From Sphingobium sp. D43FB (lineage in GTDB: Bacteria; Pseudomonadota; Alphaproteobacteria; Sphingomonadales; Sphingomonadaceae): 64,000 nt of DNA. A model generated the notes under the pieces. It did not search any database. It had not been told where the DNA came from and was given only the letters and a program-made list of their open reading frames with translations. Shown in pieces: positions 1 through 8,061 of the stretch; the stretch's first letter is position 1; each line of letters starts with the position of its first letter. The stretch covers positions 1-64,000 of the forward strand of contig NZ_NMUA01000019.1 of the NCBI RefSeq assembly GCF_002312805.1, read 5' to 3'. The position numbers were made by a program, and so were the translations under genes.

Positions 1-693
1 ATCGCGCAATGCGTCGAAATCCTCCACATCCCGATCAAGCGCGCTCCGGCGTCGGAACCGAGCTATCTGGATCCGGCAGAAGTAACAGCGATCCTCGCTC
101 AGCCAGACCGTTCGACCGTTGAGGGTATGCGCGATCATGCACTGCTCTCGTTCCTTTACAACAGCGGCGCACGAATACAGGAAGCGCTTGATCTGTGCCC
201 CGAAGCGATCCGGTTCGAAAGCCCGAACTGCGTGCACCTGACCGGCAAGGGCCGCAAGGAACGCATCTGCCCGCTTTGGCCGGAAACGGTCCTGCTGCTG
301 CGCAAGCTGCTCGAGCGGCAGCCACGGGCACCGGACCAGCGGCTGTTCGTCAACCGCTATGGTAAGCCGCTCAGTGCCTCGGGGGTCCGGTTCAAGCTTG
401 CCGCCTACGTGAGGATCGCCGCCGAAACAACGCCAACGCTGCGTGCCAAGCATGTGACGCCACACGCCTTCCGGCACGCCACCGCCGTGCACCTCATCTC
501 GGCGGGCGTCGACGTTACGGTCATCCGAAGCTGGCTCGGCCATGTGAGCCTCGACACGACCAATCACTATGCCAGGGCCAATCTCGAAACGAAGCGGAAA
601 GCCTTGGAGAAGGTCGCCGTTCCAACAACATCCGGCGGCCAGCCATCTTGGAAGCGCGATGCAAGCGTGCTCGCCTGGCTCGACACACTCTGA
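1..693 (+). CDS. Tyrosine recombinase/integrase, 5' end outside window
   Basis: The frame is open from base 1, so this is the C-terminal part of a longer gene; 230 codons are visible. The catalytic residues of tyrosine recombinases are present in order: Arg in NSGARIQEAL, Lys in TGKGRKER, the HxxR box in HAFRHATA, His in LGHVSLDTT and the Tyr nucleophile in NHYARA. These enzymes cut and rejoin DNA at short core sites through a 3'-phosphotyrosyl intermediate. The stop is followed after one base by a 15-bp inverted repeat, as expected for the last recombinase of an element such as a recombinase-in-trio (RIT) unit. The family call is firm; the RIT assignment is inference because the upstream recombinases are not in view. 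Confidence 0.9.
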   Translation: MAQCVEILHIPIKRAPASEPSYLDPAEVTAILAQPDRSTVEGMRDHALLSFLYNSGARIQEALDLCPEAIRFESPNCVHLTGKGRKERICPLWPETVLLLRKLLERQPRAPDQRLFVNRYGKPLSASGVRFKLAAYVRIAAETTPTLRAKHVTPHAFRHATAVHLISAGVDVTVIRSWLGHVSLDTTNHYARANLETKRKALEKVAVPTTSGGQPSWKRDASVLAWLDTL

Positions 694-694
694 A

Positions 695-761
695 ATAATG
701 CGGAGGAACATGGATGAAATCGGCAGAAATCCGCCAATCAGGCCGCGTTCCTCCGCATTAT
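695..761. repeat. Perfect 15-bp inverted repeat, probable element end
   Basis: ATAATGCGGAGGAAC at 695-709 is the exact reverse complement of 747-761, with a 37-bp spacer. It begins one base after the recombinase stop codon. The position suits a terminal or recombination site used by the adjacent tyrosine recombinase, or a terminator-like hairpin. The repeat is seen directly; its function is inferred. Confidence 0.65.
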
Positions 762-1055
762 GGGAACCTCGTGATTAGTGAAGTTATGGTTAGGTGAGCA
801 TAATTTGACGTACGGCTTAACGTACTGAGGTGGAATGAGCTTGACCGTGTGGCCGATCTCCACAAGCAAGCGCGCCCAGTGATGCGCGCTAGAACACGCT
901 TCCATTCCGACTAGGCACGGCGGCTGCTTTTTGAAGAAGGCCGCCATATCGGCCCGAGAGAGCTTTCGGCGAAGCACGGTTAAGCCGTCCTCATCTACAC
1001 CGTGAACTTGGAAAACCGTTTTGGCCAGATCAAGGCCAATCGTAACAACTGACAT
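738..1055 (-). pseudogene. Truncated IS110-family transposase, N-terminal fragment
   Basis: The first about 84 residues match the start of the IS110/IS1111 DEDD transposase domain: VVTIGLDLAKTVFQVHG, GMEACSSAHHWAR and the conserved IPPQYVKPYVK. Full-length members are about 340 residues and continue with an RNKNDAxDA-type segment. Here that homology stops near base 805 and the frame runs into unrelated residues up to base 738, overlapping the right arm of the inverted repeat at 747-761. The fragment lacks most of the catalytic domain and cannot transpose. The breakpoint next to the recombinase-associated repeat suggests that insertion of that element, or a deletion, cut the IS. Confidence 0.8.
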
Positions 1056-1350
1056 CGCGCTTCCTCCACTTTAATGGCACCACCTAATATGATCGTTTGC
1101 ATGGGGGTGGTCCATGCCATCAAATGGGCCGTCCAACGCTGCCGCTACATGACACTTGAGAGCGTCTCAGGATTAAGCGATAATCCCATCATCACGTTGC
1201 CAGCCATGGCAGCATGATCAATCCGGCTTAGCCGGAGGTCGCTGTGACAACGCCAGCGAACCTACACCACGTTGTGGGCCACGATCTCCGGGGCGACACA
1301 CCTCCGCGATCGTGCGACTATATGACGAGGGGTGAAAGGGATTCTGCGAT
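1056..1350. other. Intergenic spacer without a recognisable gene
   Basis: About 295 bases between the IS110 remnant and the DUF3800 gene. I see no convincing coding frame. The promoter of the forward operon should lie here, but no clear -35/-10 pair could be assigned. Confidence 0.5.
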
Positions 1351-2499
1351 ATGGATCAAACTGCAGCACAATCGGATTGGTCCACCTCTCGTCCTGCCAC
1401 CTATTACATCGATGAGAGTGGGAACACCGGCGACCTGACCACGGCCAAGATCGAAACTTACGGTAAGGAGCAGCGCATGTTCACGCTTGCCGCCGTGGGC
1501 TGCGATCTGAACCAGCCGTTCAAGGACCGGTTTGAGGCCCTCAAGGCGGCCCATCGCATCCAGTCTGCGGAAGTGAAGTCTAAACAGGCCTATGAACGTC
1601 CACAATTCGTTTCCGCCCTCCTTGATATGCTCGATGAGCGCGGTTGCCCGATCTTCATCGAGGCCGTCGACAAGCATTATTTCGTCATCGCGAACATCAT
1701 GGATCGGATCGTCGTACCCTATGTCGGGGTGTGCGACGTTCAGCCACGCACATTATGGATGAAGGGGGTGATGGCGGATCATATGGCGATCCACGGGCCA
1801 CCTGAGTTGGCCCAAGCCTTCATCGCCTGCTGTCAGAGCCGGGACTACGTGGAGGTCCGCGACTTCTACAAGCAGATCATCCGCTGGGCCCAGACATGCC
1901 GGCTTCCCACCGAAGGTGTGGCCGATGCCTTCGTCCGCTTCACCCGCGACAGCCTCAAGGATTTTCGGAAGCTCCCCAAAGCAAGGGCGGTGGAGCGCGC
2001 GCTGCCCATTCCGGACACCTCACCCAAGGGCAAGCTCCTCTGGGTCCTGCCGAACCTAACGTCCTTCACCCACATCTATGCTCGGATCAACCGCTTCCTA
2101 GAAAAGCAGGTGTCGGGCGTGACGCTGTTCCATGACGAGCAGCTGCAGTTCGGCGACATACTGCTTCAGAACAAGATAGTGATGGAGGCCTTTACCAACG
2201 AGGATGTGATAACTGCGCTCAAGACTGCGGATTTCGAGTTCTGTGCATCCGCGCAGTTGGAGTTCCTGAGCTCCCACGATTCCATCGGCATCCAGATCGC
2301 CGATGTCCTGGCCGGTTTTGTGGCAAGATACATCCAGGACGCCGTCTGGGGCGAAATAGCGATGGATGCTAGCAGGATGTCCATTTTCAGCCGCCTTGTG
2401 ACTGCTGGTGTGCGCGAGCGGGGAACAGGGGTGAACATCGTGGCCCCGGAGAGCCTGGTCCGCCTTCTCGGCATAACCCCGCGAGCAAATTATTCATAA
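1351..2499 (+). CDS. DUF3800 domain-containing protein
   Basis: 382 residues. The N-terminal motif YYIDESGNTGD, the following FTLAAVG strand and the C-terminal IGIQIADVLAGFVARY segment are the signatures of DUF3800, a family believed to have an RNase H-like fold with acidic active-site residues. Members are frequent in mobile and defence-associated DNA, but their biochemistry is mostly unknown. It starts at ATG 1351 after a purine-rich stretch (GGTGAAAGGG). It is the first forward gene of the island and lies 68 bases upstream of the radical SAM gene, so it may or may not belong to that operon. A nuclease-like role is inference. Confidence 0.8.
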   Translation: MDQTAAQSDWSTSRPATYYIDESGNTGDLTTAKIETYGKEQRMFTLAAVGCDLNQPFKDRFEALKAAHRIQSAEVKSKQAYERPQFVSALLDMLDERGCPIFIEAVDKHYFVIANIMDRIVVPYVGVCDVQPRTLWMKGVMADHMAIHGPPELAQAFIACCQSRDYVEVRDFYKQIIRWAQTCRLPTEGVADAFVRFTRDSLKDFRKLPKARAVERALPIPDTSPKGKLLWVLPNLTSFTHIYARINRFLEKQVSGVTLFHDEQLQFGDILLQNKIVMEAFTNEDVITALKTADFEFCASAQLEFLSSHDSIGIQIADVLAGFVARYIQDAVWGEIAMDASRMSIFSRLVTAGVRERGTGVNIVAPESLVRLLGITPRANYS

Positions 2500-2567
2500 T
2501 CATCTATTTAGAATAGAAATATTCCCTCTTTGGGCGGAATGAGCATCGTGCTGGGGAGGAAGCTGTG

Positions 2568-3704
2568 ATGGAAGCGGTCGGCGATCTTGAACGTGAAAAG
2601 CATCTCAGAAGGGCACCCGCTGATCTGCCGACCAGCCTTGGCAATGTCGTGGAATACCGGAAATCCGGCCTCAGCCTGAACCACGTCGTCGGGTGCCCGC
2701 TCGATTGCGGCTACTGCGTGCGCCACTTGTTCGACAACTTCGAGATGAAGCGCCCTCACCTTGTGATGGACGATGAACAGGCCGTGGCTGCGTTGATCGC
2801 GCATTGGGCGTTCGTTCCCCACGTTACCCCTGTTCAGATATTCAATCGCGCGACCGATCCGTTTCTGCCTCTGGTGAAGCAGCATATGCTGCATTCCCTT
2901 GAATTGCTCGATGGGCACGGCCTCAGAAATCACGTTCTCGTCATCACCCGCTGGAAGGTCATGCCTGAGGATGTCGAGCGCCTCGAACGCCTGCGGCATC
3001 TAAAGGTCACGGTTCTGGTGACCTGGTCTGGCATCGCGGACCCCCGCCTCGAACCGGTTGACAGCATGATCGCAGCAAAGTCGCTCGAGGTGCTGGCCGA
3101 ACATGCTAACCGGACGAAGAGGTTACTCTACTGGCGCCCCATCATAGCGGGCGTCAACGACACCGACGAATGCATCGACAGGGCGAGCGCGCTGTCGCGA
3201 CTGGCCGACGCCACCGTCTTTACAGGCCTGTTCCACCGTGAGCAGATCCGCGCGCACTTCCGCTCGGCCGGCATCGAGGATCTCTATGCCGACGTGCCCA
3301 GGCGCAAAATCCTCCCGCGCGAGGTCGAACAGCACGTCCTGCGCCGCTACTCCGGCGCGCCGATCTTCCGCAAGACCTCCTGCGGCATCGCCTACGCCTA
3401 TGGGGAGACCGACTACAACGGCCATTACGGCATCCGCGAGATATGCGACATCTGCCCTGCAGGTCAGATCAGACTATGCGCTGCGGGTCACCATGAGCCA
3501 TCGCGTGCGCTGCTGTCATCGCTCGCAAAGGCAGTGGGCCTCGACCCGGGGCGAATTGAAATCGCTACGGGAAAGGTGATTGTTGAAGACAGCACCGAGC
3601 AGCAGCGCTACTTTATCCAGCATTCGCTGGGCTTCCAAGTGCATGATTGCGCTCAGCCGCATCTGCCGGAACGCCACGGCCGCGCCGAGGAGGGCTGGAA
3701 TTGA
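2568..3704 (+). CDS. Radical SAM protein with possible auxiliary Fe-S cluster
   Basis: 378 residues from ATG 2568, seven bases after a GGAGGA ribosome site. GCPLDCGYC holds the CxxxCxxC motif (C43, C47, C50) that binds the SAM-cleaving 4Fe-4S cluster. The following segments (IFNRATDPFLP, VLVITRWK, VLVTWSGIADPR, YWRPIIAGVND) fit the radical SAM barrel and recall the spore-photoproduct-lyase-like branch. Four more cysteines at about 272, 293, 296 and 304 could bind a second cluster. The stop overlaps the TTG start of the exonuclease gene (TTGA), so translation is probably coupled. Substrate unknown; a nucleotide or nucleic-acid target is suggested only by the neighbours. Confidence 0.85.
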   Translation: MEAVGDLEREKHLRRAPADLPTSLGNVVEYRKSGLSLNHVVGCPLDCGYCVRHLFDNFEMKRPHLVMDDEQAVAALIAHWAFVPHVTPVQIFNRATDPFLPLVKQHMLHSLELLDGHGLRNHVLVITRWKVMPEDVERLERLRHLKVTVLVTWSGIADPRLEPVDSMIAAKSLEVLAEHANRTKRLLYWRPIIAGVNDTDECIDRASALSRLADATVFTGLFHREQIRAHFRSAGIEDLYADVPRRKILPREVEQHVLRRYSGAPIFRKTSCGIAYAYGETDYNGHYGIREICDICPAGQIRLCAAGHHEPSRALLSSLAKAVGLDPGRIEIATGKVIVEDSTEQQRYFIQHSLGFQVHDCAQPHLPERHGRAEEGWN

Positions 3705-4282
3705 GCGAGATAATGTGGGCCGTCGATGTCGAAGGTAGCGGCAAGTCACCCCCTGAGATCGTCGAGCTGGCGATCGCCGAGATGGAGAGGCTGACTCTGA
3801 CTGGGCGCATCAAGCATTGGCGCTTCAGGCCAAAGAACGGCATCTCCCCCATCGCGTCCCGCATCCACGGGATCTGGGACGAGGACGTGGCCGATGCGCC
3901 CGAACTCGAGGACGTCGTCGATGACGTACTGCTGTGGCTCGAGGACAAGCCCATCGTCGGCCATAACGTCAAGGTCGAGGTCGACATCCTCAGCCAGGCG
4001 CTTGAAGGGTGGGGGCCCGCCGCTGCCTATGACACGTTGAAGATCGCGCGGCGCCTTCTCCCCGCCGAGGAGAAGCATGGTCTGGAGCATCTCGGATCCA
4101 AGTTGGGCCTGAGCCCCGAGGCAGGGAAGATCGCCGGCGGGAAGGCCCACTCCGCCCCCTTCGACGCGGTATTGTCAGCTCTGCTTCTGGACCACATGCT
4201 GCGCGACCAGACAGAGCATGACCGACGGTCGATCCTTGCCGATGCGGACATTCTGGGAAGCGCCCAGGGCTCGCTCCTGTGA
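3701..4282 (+). CDS. DEDDh 3'-5' exonuclease (DnaQ-like)
   Basis: 193 residues from TTG 3701, which overlaps the upstream stop as TTGA and follows GAGGAGGG; ATG 3713 is the alternative. The Exo I motif is WAVDVEGSG (Asp and Glu), Exo II lies around VGHNVKVEVDIL, and the C-terminal HSAPFDAVLSALLL supplies the HxxxxD of the DEDDh class. Such enzymes remove nucleotides from 3' ends of DNA or RNA with two metal ions. The protein is a stand-alone exonuclease domain, shorter than polymerase III epsilon. It ends in a GTGA overlap with the kinase gene. Whether it acts on RNA or DNA cannot be told. Confidence 0.85.
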   Translation: MSEIMWAVDVEGSGKSPPEIVELAIAEMERLTLTGRIKHWRFRPKNGISPIASRIHGIWDEDVADAPELEDVVDDVLLWLEDKPIVGHNVKVEVDILSQALEGWGPAAAYDTLKIARRLLPAEEKHGLEHLGSKLGLSPEAGKIAGGKAHSAPFDAVLSALLLDHMLRDQTEHDRRSILADADILGSAQGSLL

Positions 4283-4869
4283 GGCGGCCACCATTCCGCA
4301 TCGCGGTCGCAGGAACCCACTCCACCGGCAAGACGACCTTCCTCACACGGCTGAAGGCGCTGTTCGAGCAGCGCGGGCTTGCCGTGACCTACGTCCACGA
4401 TAGCGCGGTCAACGCCAAGGACAAAGGCTTCCCGATCCTTGCCGACCACACCTTCGAAAGCACGGCGTGGCTGATGGCGAGGGCCATCGAACTGGAGGCT
4501 GAGGCCACCCTCGCGGCAGAGGTCATCCTCGTGGACCGTCCCATCGCCGACGCTCTCGGATACCTACTGGCCGCACTGCGGCACACCAGTAGGTCGATTG
4601 CCCCTGCCCGCGAAGAGGCTCTGGAACGGATCTGCGAAGCCTGGGCGCCTGAATACGACCTCGCATTCCTGACGGTCCTCGATCCATCGATCGAACTCGG
4701 CGCGGGGCGTGACGGGGATGCGCTTTTCCGCGCGCGGGCCGCCGAGGAGGTGACTCGTGTGGTCGACAGGTTCATGCCCGACCGCCACCTTCTTTGCCAT
4801 GGCGGCGCGGATGCAGCCCTGGCGCTCGCCATCGTCGCGTTCGAAGATTACGACCGCGAAGCCTCTTGA
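4279..4869 (+). CDS. P-loop ATPase/kinase, NadR- or AAA_28-like
   Basis: 196 residues from GTG 4279 (GTGA overlap with the exonuclease stop). IAVAGTHSTGKTTFL is a Walker A motif of the kind found in NadR-like ribosylnicotinamide kinases and related small-molecule kinases. VILVDRPIADALGYLLA fits a Walker B-like strand with a following DRP motif, and EYDLAFLTVLDP continues the P-loop kinase fold. The expected role is ATP-dependent phosphorylation of a nucleoside, sugar or cofactor. It is coupled on both sides, its stop overlapping the reductase start as TGATG. The P-loop call is firm; the substrate class is inferred. Confidence 0.75.
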   Translation: MRRPPFRIAVAGTHSTGKTTFLTRLKALFEQRGLAVTYVHDSAVNAKDKGFPILADHTFESTAWLMARAIELEAEATLAAEVILVDRPIADALGYLLAALRHTSRSIAPAREEALERICEAWAPEYDLAFLTVLDPSIELGAGRDGDALFRARAAEEVTRVVDRFMPDRHLLCHGGADAALALAIVAFEDYDREAS

Positions 4870-5813
4870 TGGACCTCGAGCAGATCGTGCCCGCCAAGAT
4901 CGCCGAACACCGGGCGATCGGGCTGGCGGGTGAGCGCCGCATCGGCCTCGGTTGCATGGCGCTGACCGGGATCTATGGCTCCGTTGGCCGTGAGCAAGCC
5001 ATCGCGACGATCATCGCAGCCCTGGATCATGGCGTGTCACTTTTCGACACCGCCCCGCTGTATGGCAATGGCGCAAACGAGACGTTGCTCGGCGACGTGC
5101 TGGGCGGCCGCCCCAATGCGACCATCGTCACCAAATTCGGCCTCTATGCTGATGCTGGGGGCAGTCTCTATCGCGACAGTCGGCCCGCGCAGATCAGGCA
5201 GTCAGTCGAAGCCTCGCTCACGCGCCTGAGGCGCGATCGCATCGACCTGTTGATCCAGCACCGCACCGATCCCGATACGCCTGACGACGACGTTCAGGCC
5301 TGCGTCGACGATTTGATCTCCGCAGGCAAGGTGGGCGAGTTCGGGATTTCAGGTGTTTCCGCCGACCTGATCGCAAGGCGGCCGATGGGGTGCGCCCTCG
5401 GCGCTGTGCAGAACGAGCTTTCCCTGGCGACCGGTCCCAAGGGAGCGGAGGTTGCCGCCTCGGCTGCGCGGGGAGCCTGCTTCATGGCCTTCTCCCCATT
5501 GGGACGAGGCATCCTGACAGGCTCTAAGCCGTCACGGCCGGACGATCTCAGGACATCCATGCCGGCCTTCGCGCAACTCTCCATGAACAGGCGCTGCCAC
5601 AACGGTAGTTCTGGCGACGACATCGAAGCTGGGACCCAGGCTTCCGCCCGCCGGGCGCTGGCCTGGGCTCTTGCACAGGGCGCCAATGTCATAGCTATTC
5701 CCGGCTGTCGATCCCCGGACCACGTCTCAGCGATTTTTGATGACGCCGATGGCTTTACCGCCGTTCATGCCCCTATGATCGAGGACAGGCTCGCCCAGCA
5801 CGTTTCAGACTGA
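4869..5813 (+). CDS. Aldo/keto reductase
   Basis: 314 residues, the usual size for the family. The catalytic tetrad is visible: Asp and Tyr in LFDTAPLYGNG, Lys in IVTKFG and His in LIQHRTDP. GAVQNELS, FSPLGRGILTG and VIAIPGCRSPDHV are the expected TIM-barrel and NADPH-binding segments. These enzymes reduce aldehydes or ketones, often of sugars, with NADPH. ATG 4869 overlaps the kinase stop (TGATG), making this the last gene of a four-gene coupled block. Finding it next to a kinase, radical SAM enzyme and exonuclease suggests a dedicated small-molecule pathway rather than housekeeping; that is inference. Confidence 0.9.
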   Translation: MDLEQIVPAKIAEHRAIGLAGERRIGLGCMALTGIYGSVGREQAIATIIAALDHGVSLFDTAPLYGNGANETLLGDVLGGRPNATIVTKFGLYADAGGSLYRDSRPAQIRQSVEASLTRLRRDRIDLLIQHRTDPDTPDDDVQACVDDLISAGKVGEFGISGVSADLIARRPMGCALGAVQNELSLATGPKGAEVAASAARGACFMAFSPLGRGILTGSKPSRPDDLRTSMPAFAQLSMNRRCHNGSSGDDIEAGTQASARRALAWALAQGANVIAIPGCRSPDHVSAIFDDADGFTAVHAPMIEDRLAQHVSD

Positions 5814-5957
5814 AGCGGCTTGGTAGCTTTGGGCTGACGTGGCTTCGACCACGTCCAGGCTATGCCGACCAGATGATGATGCTACATCGTCGGCGAGTTC
5901 TGCGTTCGCGAGCATCAGCAGTCCACCTGCCATGAAGGTAGGCCTTTCGGCACCGGT

Positions 5958-6572
5958 CTACGCCGAGGCAGAAGTGTTTGCCGCGGCCCGTGCGAGCGCC
6001 AGCCGCTTCAGCCGCGTCAAGTTGTCCGTCAGCACGTGATCCGTGCCGAGGTCCGGGCACAGATCGAAGCCCAAGCCAGCGAGCATCAGAAGATGGCATA
6101 CCGCTTCGGTCAGGAGAGCCGCTTCCAGGACTGAGCCAGCATGGCGCCCGAGCAGCGGGTCATCCCCGTGCGCGTAGCTGCCGCGAATTGTCGGAATGAG
6201 GCGACATGTCTCCTCGGCGTTCGATGGCAGTATGGCCAAGCCATACCGCACCCGGAGCCATGCCAAGGCAGCTTGCAGACGCACCCCGAGAGACGGCGTG
6301 TTGAAGTTCCCGATCAAACCTCTGACCCGCTGACCGAGATCCGAATGCCCTTGCCCAGCAAGAATGGCTGCTGCCGACCCGGCTGCTTCATCCAGATCCG
6401 TTCTGGGGATGGCGCTACCGGAAGTCATGTAGATGTCAGGGATCGCCTCGAACCAGCTGGTGGCGTTGAGGAAGCGTATCCGGTCAGGCCGGCCGTTCAT
6501 GGCCAGGGCTTCAAGCGCGAAGGTAGTTGCCAGCCATCGCGACGCATTCCCCAAAACAGGACGCTCATTCAA
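5958..6572 (-). pseudogene. HEPN-like protein, probably frameshifted or truncated
   Basis: A 204-codon frame from TTG 6572; no ATG or clear ribosome site precedes it. The C-terminal third contains R130-GSYA-H135, an RxxxxH motif inside helical sequence followed by long hydrophobic helices, as in HEPN ribonucleases and Apea-like proteins. The frame stays open upstream to 6656 without a good start. A second reverse frame (6607-6900) ends in a plausible coding segment just upstream, so one frameshift near 6607-6656 would join them. I therefore read this as the surviving C-terminal part of a larger HEPN-type gene. HEPN proteins typically cleave RNA in toxin or abortive-infection systems. Family assignment rests on one motif and is moderate. 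Confidence 0.5.
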
Positions 6573-6606
6573 ACTTCTAATTCTGGTGTAACGAGGCCCC
6601 TTAAGT

Positions 6607-6900
6607 TCACCGCTGCTCGGCGCAGACGCTGAGGCGCCCTTCTCGTAAAATAGCTTTCAATTCGCACAAGCATAGAGTGGTATAGAACACGCCGTTCCTG
6701 ATCTCGTCACATCCAAAAAGCTCGACCGTATCAATGTGTGAGTACGTAGAATAAGGGTGGTCAGCCGGTCCAATGTCGATCCGAATGCGTTGGCGCTTCC
6801 CAGCGGACCAGCCTATGCTGCGGGATGACCTCAACTGCCCCGCCGGACATAGCTGCCTGTTCGATTTGCCCGCCCGCCTTCCCTGGGAATCCTGACCCAC
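6607..6900 (-). pseudogene. Possible N-terminal remnant of the HEPN-like gene
   Basis: A reverse frame readable from GTG 6900 to a stop at 6607. Its last about 60 residues (for example DIGPADHPYSTYSHIDTVEL and GVFYTTLCLCELKAILREG) look protein-like. It ends where the HEPN-like frame is open in a different register. Its start abuts the divergent PRTase gene at 6902, leaving no room for promoters, which also argues for decay. It could be a separate small gene instead. Confidence 0.3.
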
Positions 6901-6901
6901 G

Positions 6902-8059
6902 ATGATCAACACGCTCGCCCTGAACCTCGTCGCAGACGTCATGGATTGGGATAATGAGGTAGCCACTAGGGAATATGGGTGGCTACGGCTCATCTCCGCT
7001 ATGAAATACGACGGTTATTCCGATTTTCGCGCCGGTGTCCGCTTCCTGGAGAGTCTCGTCTCTTGGCTCCGGCACTTCGACAAGGCCGATCGACCTGCCG
7101 CGTACGCCTTCGTCAAGGAACGACTGGTCTACATCTCCACGCTCGAGATGCAGCGGGTGATCGAAACCTTCATCCCCGAGATCGTCACCCCCTATCTCCG
7201 GCGGTCGGTCGCCGCCGAGCTCGGCATCAAGCCGTATCAGGTGTGGCAGTCGGCCGACGGAACGAAAGCCTTTATACGCCGTCTGCGCCGGTGCCTCTTC
7301 GTCGGTCTGAGCGACGGCAGCCGCATCGACGTCCTTCGCCGCGCGAACGCGGGCCGCCTGTCACAGGAGCAGGTTATTCCGATGATGAACGTCGACGACG
7401 AGAAGTGGAAAAGCCTGGCCGGTGATTTGAAGGAAGAGCAGGGCCCCGACGCCCGCTTCGACGACGTCTACCTCATCGACGACTTCACGGCATCGGGCAC
7501 GACCTTTATCCGGTTCCCGGACGGCAAGCCGAAGGGCAAGCTCCACAAGTTCGAGAGGATCGTGCAGGACGCCAAGGCGCGGCTCACCGCAGACGATTTT
7601 CCTCTCGCGGACGGATACACGCTCCACATTCATCACTACGTATCGACCAAGCAGGCGCACGACGCTCTCGATGAGCGCGTAGCCGAGGCAAATGAGAAGC
7701 TCCCGAACAAGAGCTTCGGCACGACGATCATAACGGAAGGCATGCTACTGCCGGGCAATCTTAGGCTCGCCAAGATCGACACGGAAACTCGGGCCGTGAC
7801 CCTCACGTATCCGACAGACGGTCCGATCGTCGATCTATGCGGTCGCTACTACGACGACTATCTGTCCAAGAGACTCGAGAAGCACGGAAAGGAGGCGGGG
7901 TTGATCGACATGAAGTACGGCTATGCGGATTGCGCCTTGCCGCTGGTCCTCGAGCACAACACACCGAACAACGCGATCCCGCTCCTCTGGGCCGAGACCG
8001 AAGGCCAGTTCGGGGTTGCCATGCAGCCGCTCTTCTTCCGTCGCGACAGGCACGGCTGA
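6902..8059 (+). CDS. Phosphoribosyltransferase-like protein (PRTase-CE type)
   Basis: 385 residues. VYLIDDFTASGTTFIR (about residues 189-204; D193, D194, S198, G199, T200, T201) is the PRPP-binding loop signature of type I phosphoribosyltransferases. The protein is much longer than a housekeeping salvage PRTase, with an all-helical N-terminal about 130 residues. This architecture, next to an ORC/CDC6-like ATPase, matches my recollection of the conflict-associated 'PRTase-CE' family. The likely chemistry is transfer of a phosphoribosyl group from PRPP, or binding of a similar ligand, to an unknown acceptor. It is the first gene of a five-gene block; the AAA ATPase starts three bases after its stop. 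PRTase call firm, conflict role inferred. Confidence 0.75.
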   Translation: MINTLALNLVADVMDWDNEVATREYGWLRLISAMKYDGYSDFRAGVRFLESLVSWLRHFDKADRPAAYAFVKERLVYISTLEMQRVIETFIPEIVTPYLRRSVAAELGIKPYQVWQSADGTKAFIRRLRRCLFVGLSDGSRIDVLRRANAGRLSQEQVIPMMNVDDEKWKSLAGDLKEEQGPDARFDDVYLIDDFTASGTTFIRFPDGKPKGKLHKFERIVQDAKARLTADDFPLADGYTLHIHHYVSTKQAHDALDERVAEANEKLPNKSFGTTIITEGMLLPGNLRLAKIDTETRAVTLTYPTDGPIVDLCGRYYDDYLSKRLEKHGKEAGLIDMKYGYADCALPLVLEHNTPNNAIPLLWAETEGQFGVAMQPLFFRRDRHG

Positions 8060-8061
8060 CC

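Noticed and set aside
5836..5855. 7-bp hairpin GACGTGG/CCACGTC after the aldo/keto reductase gene
   Set aside because: Too short and without a T-run to call a terminator; noted only as a weak stem.
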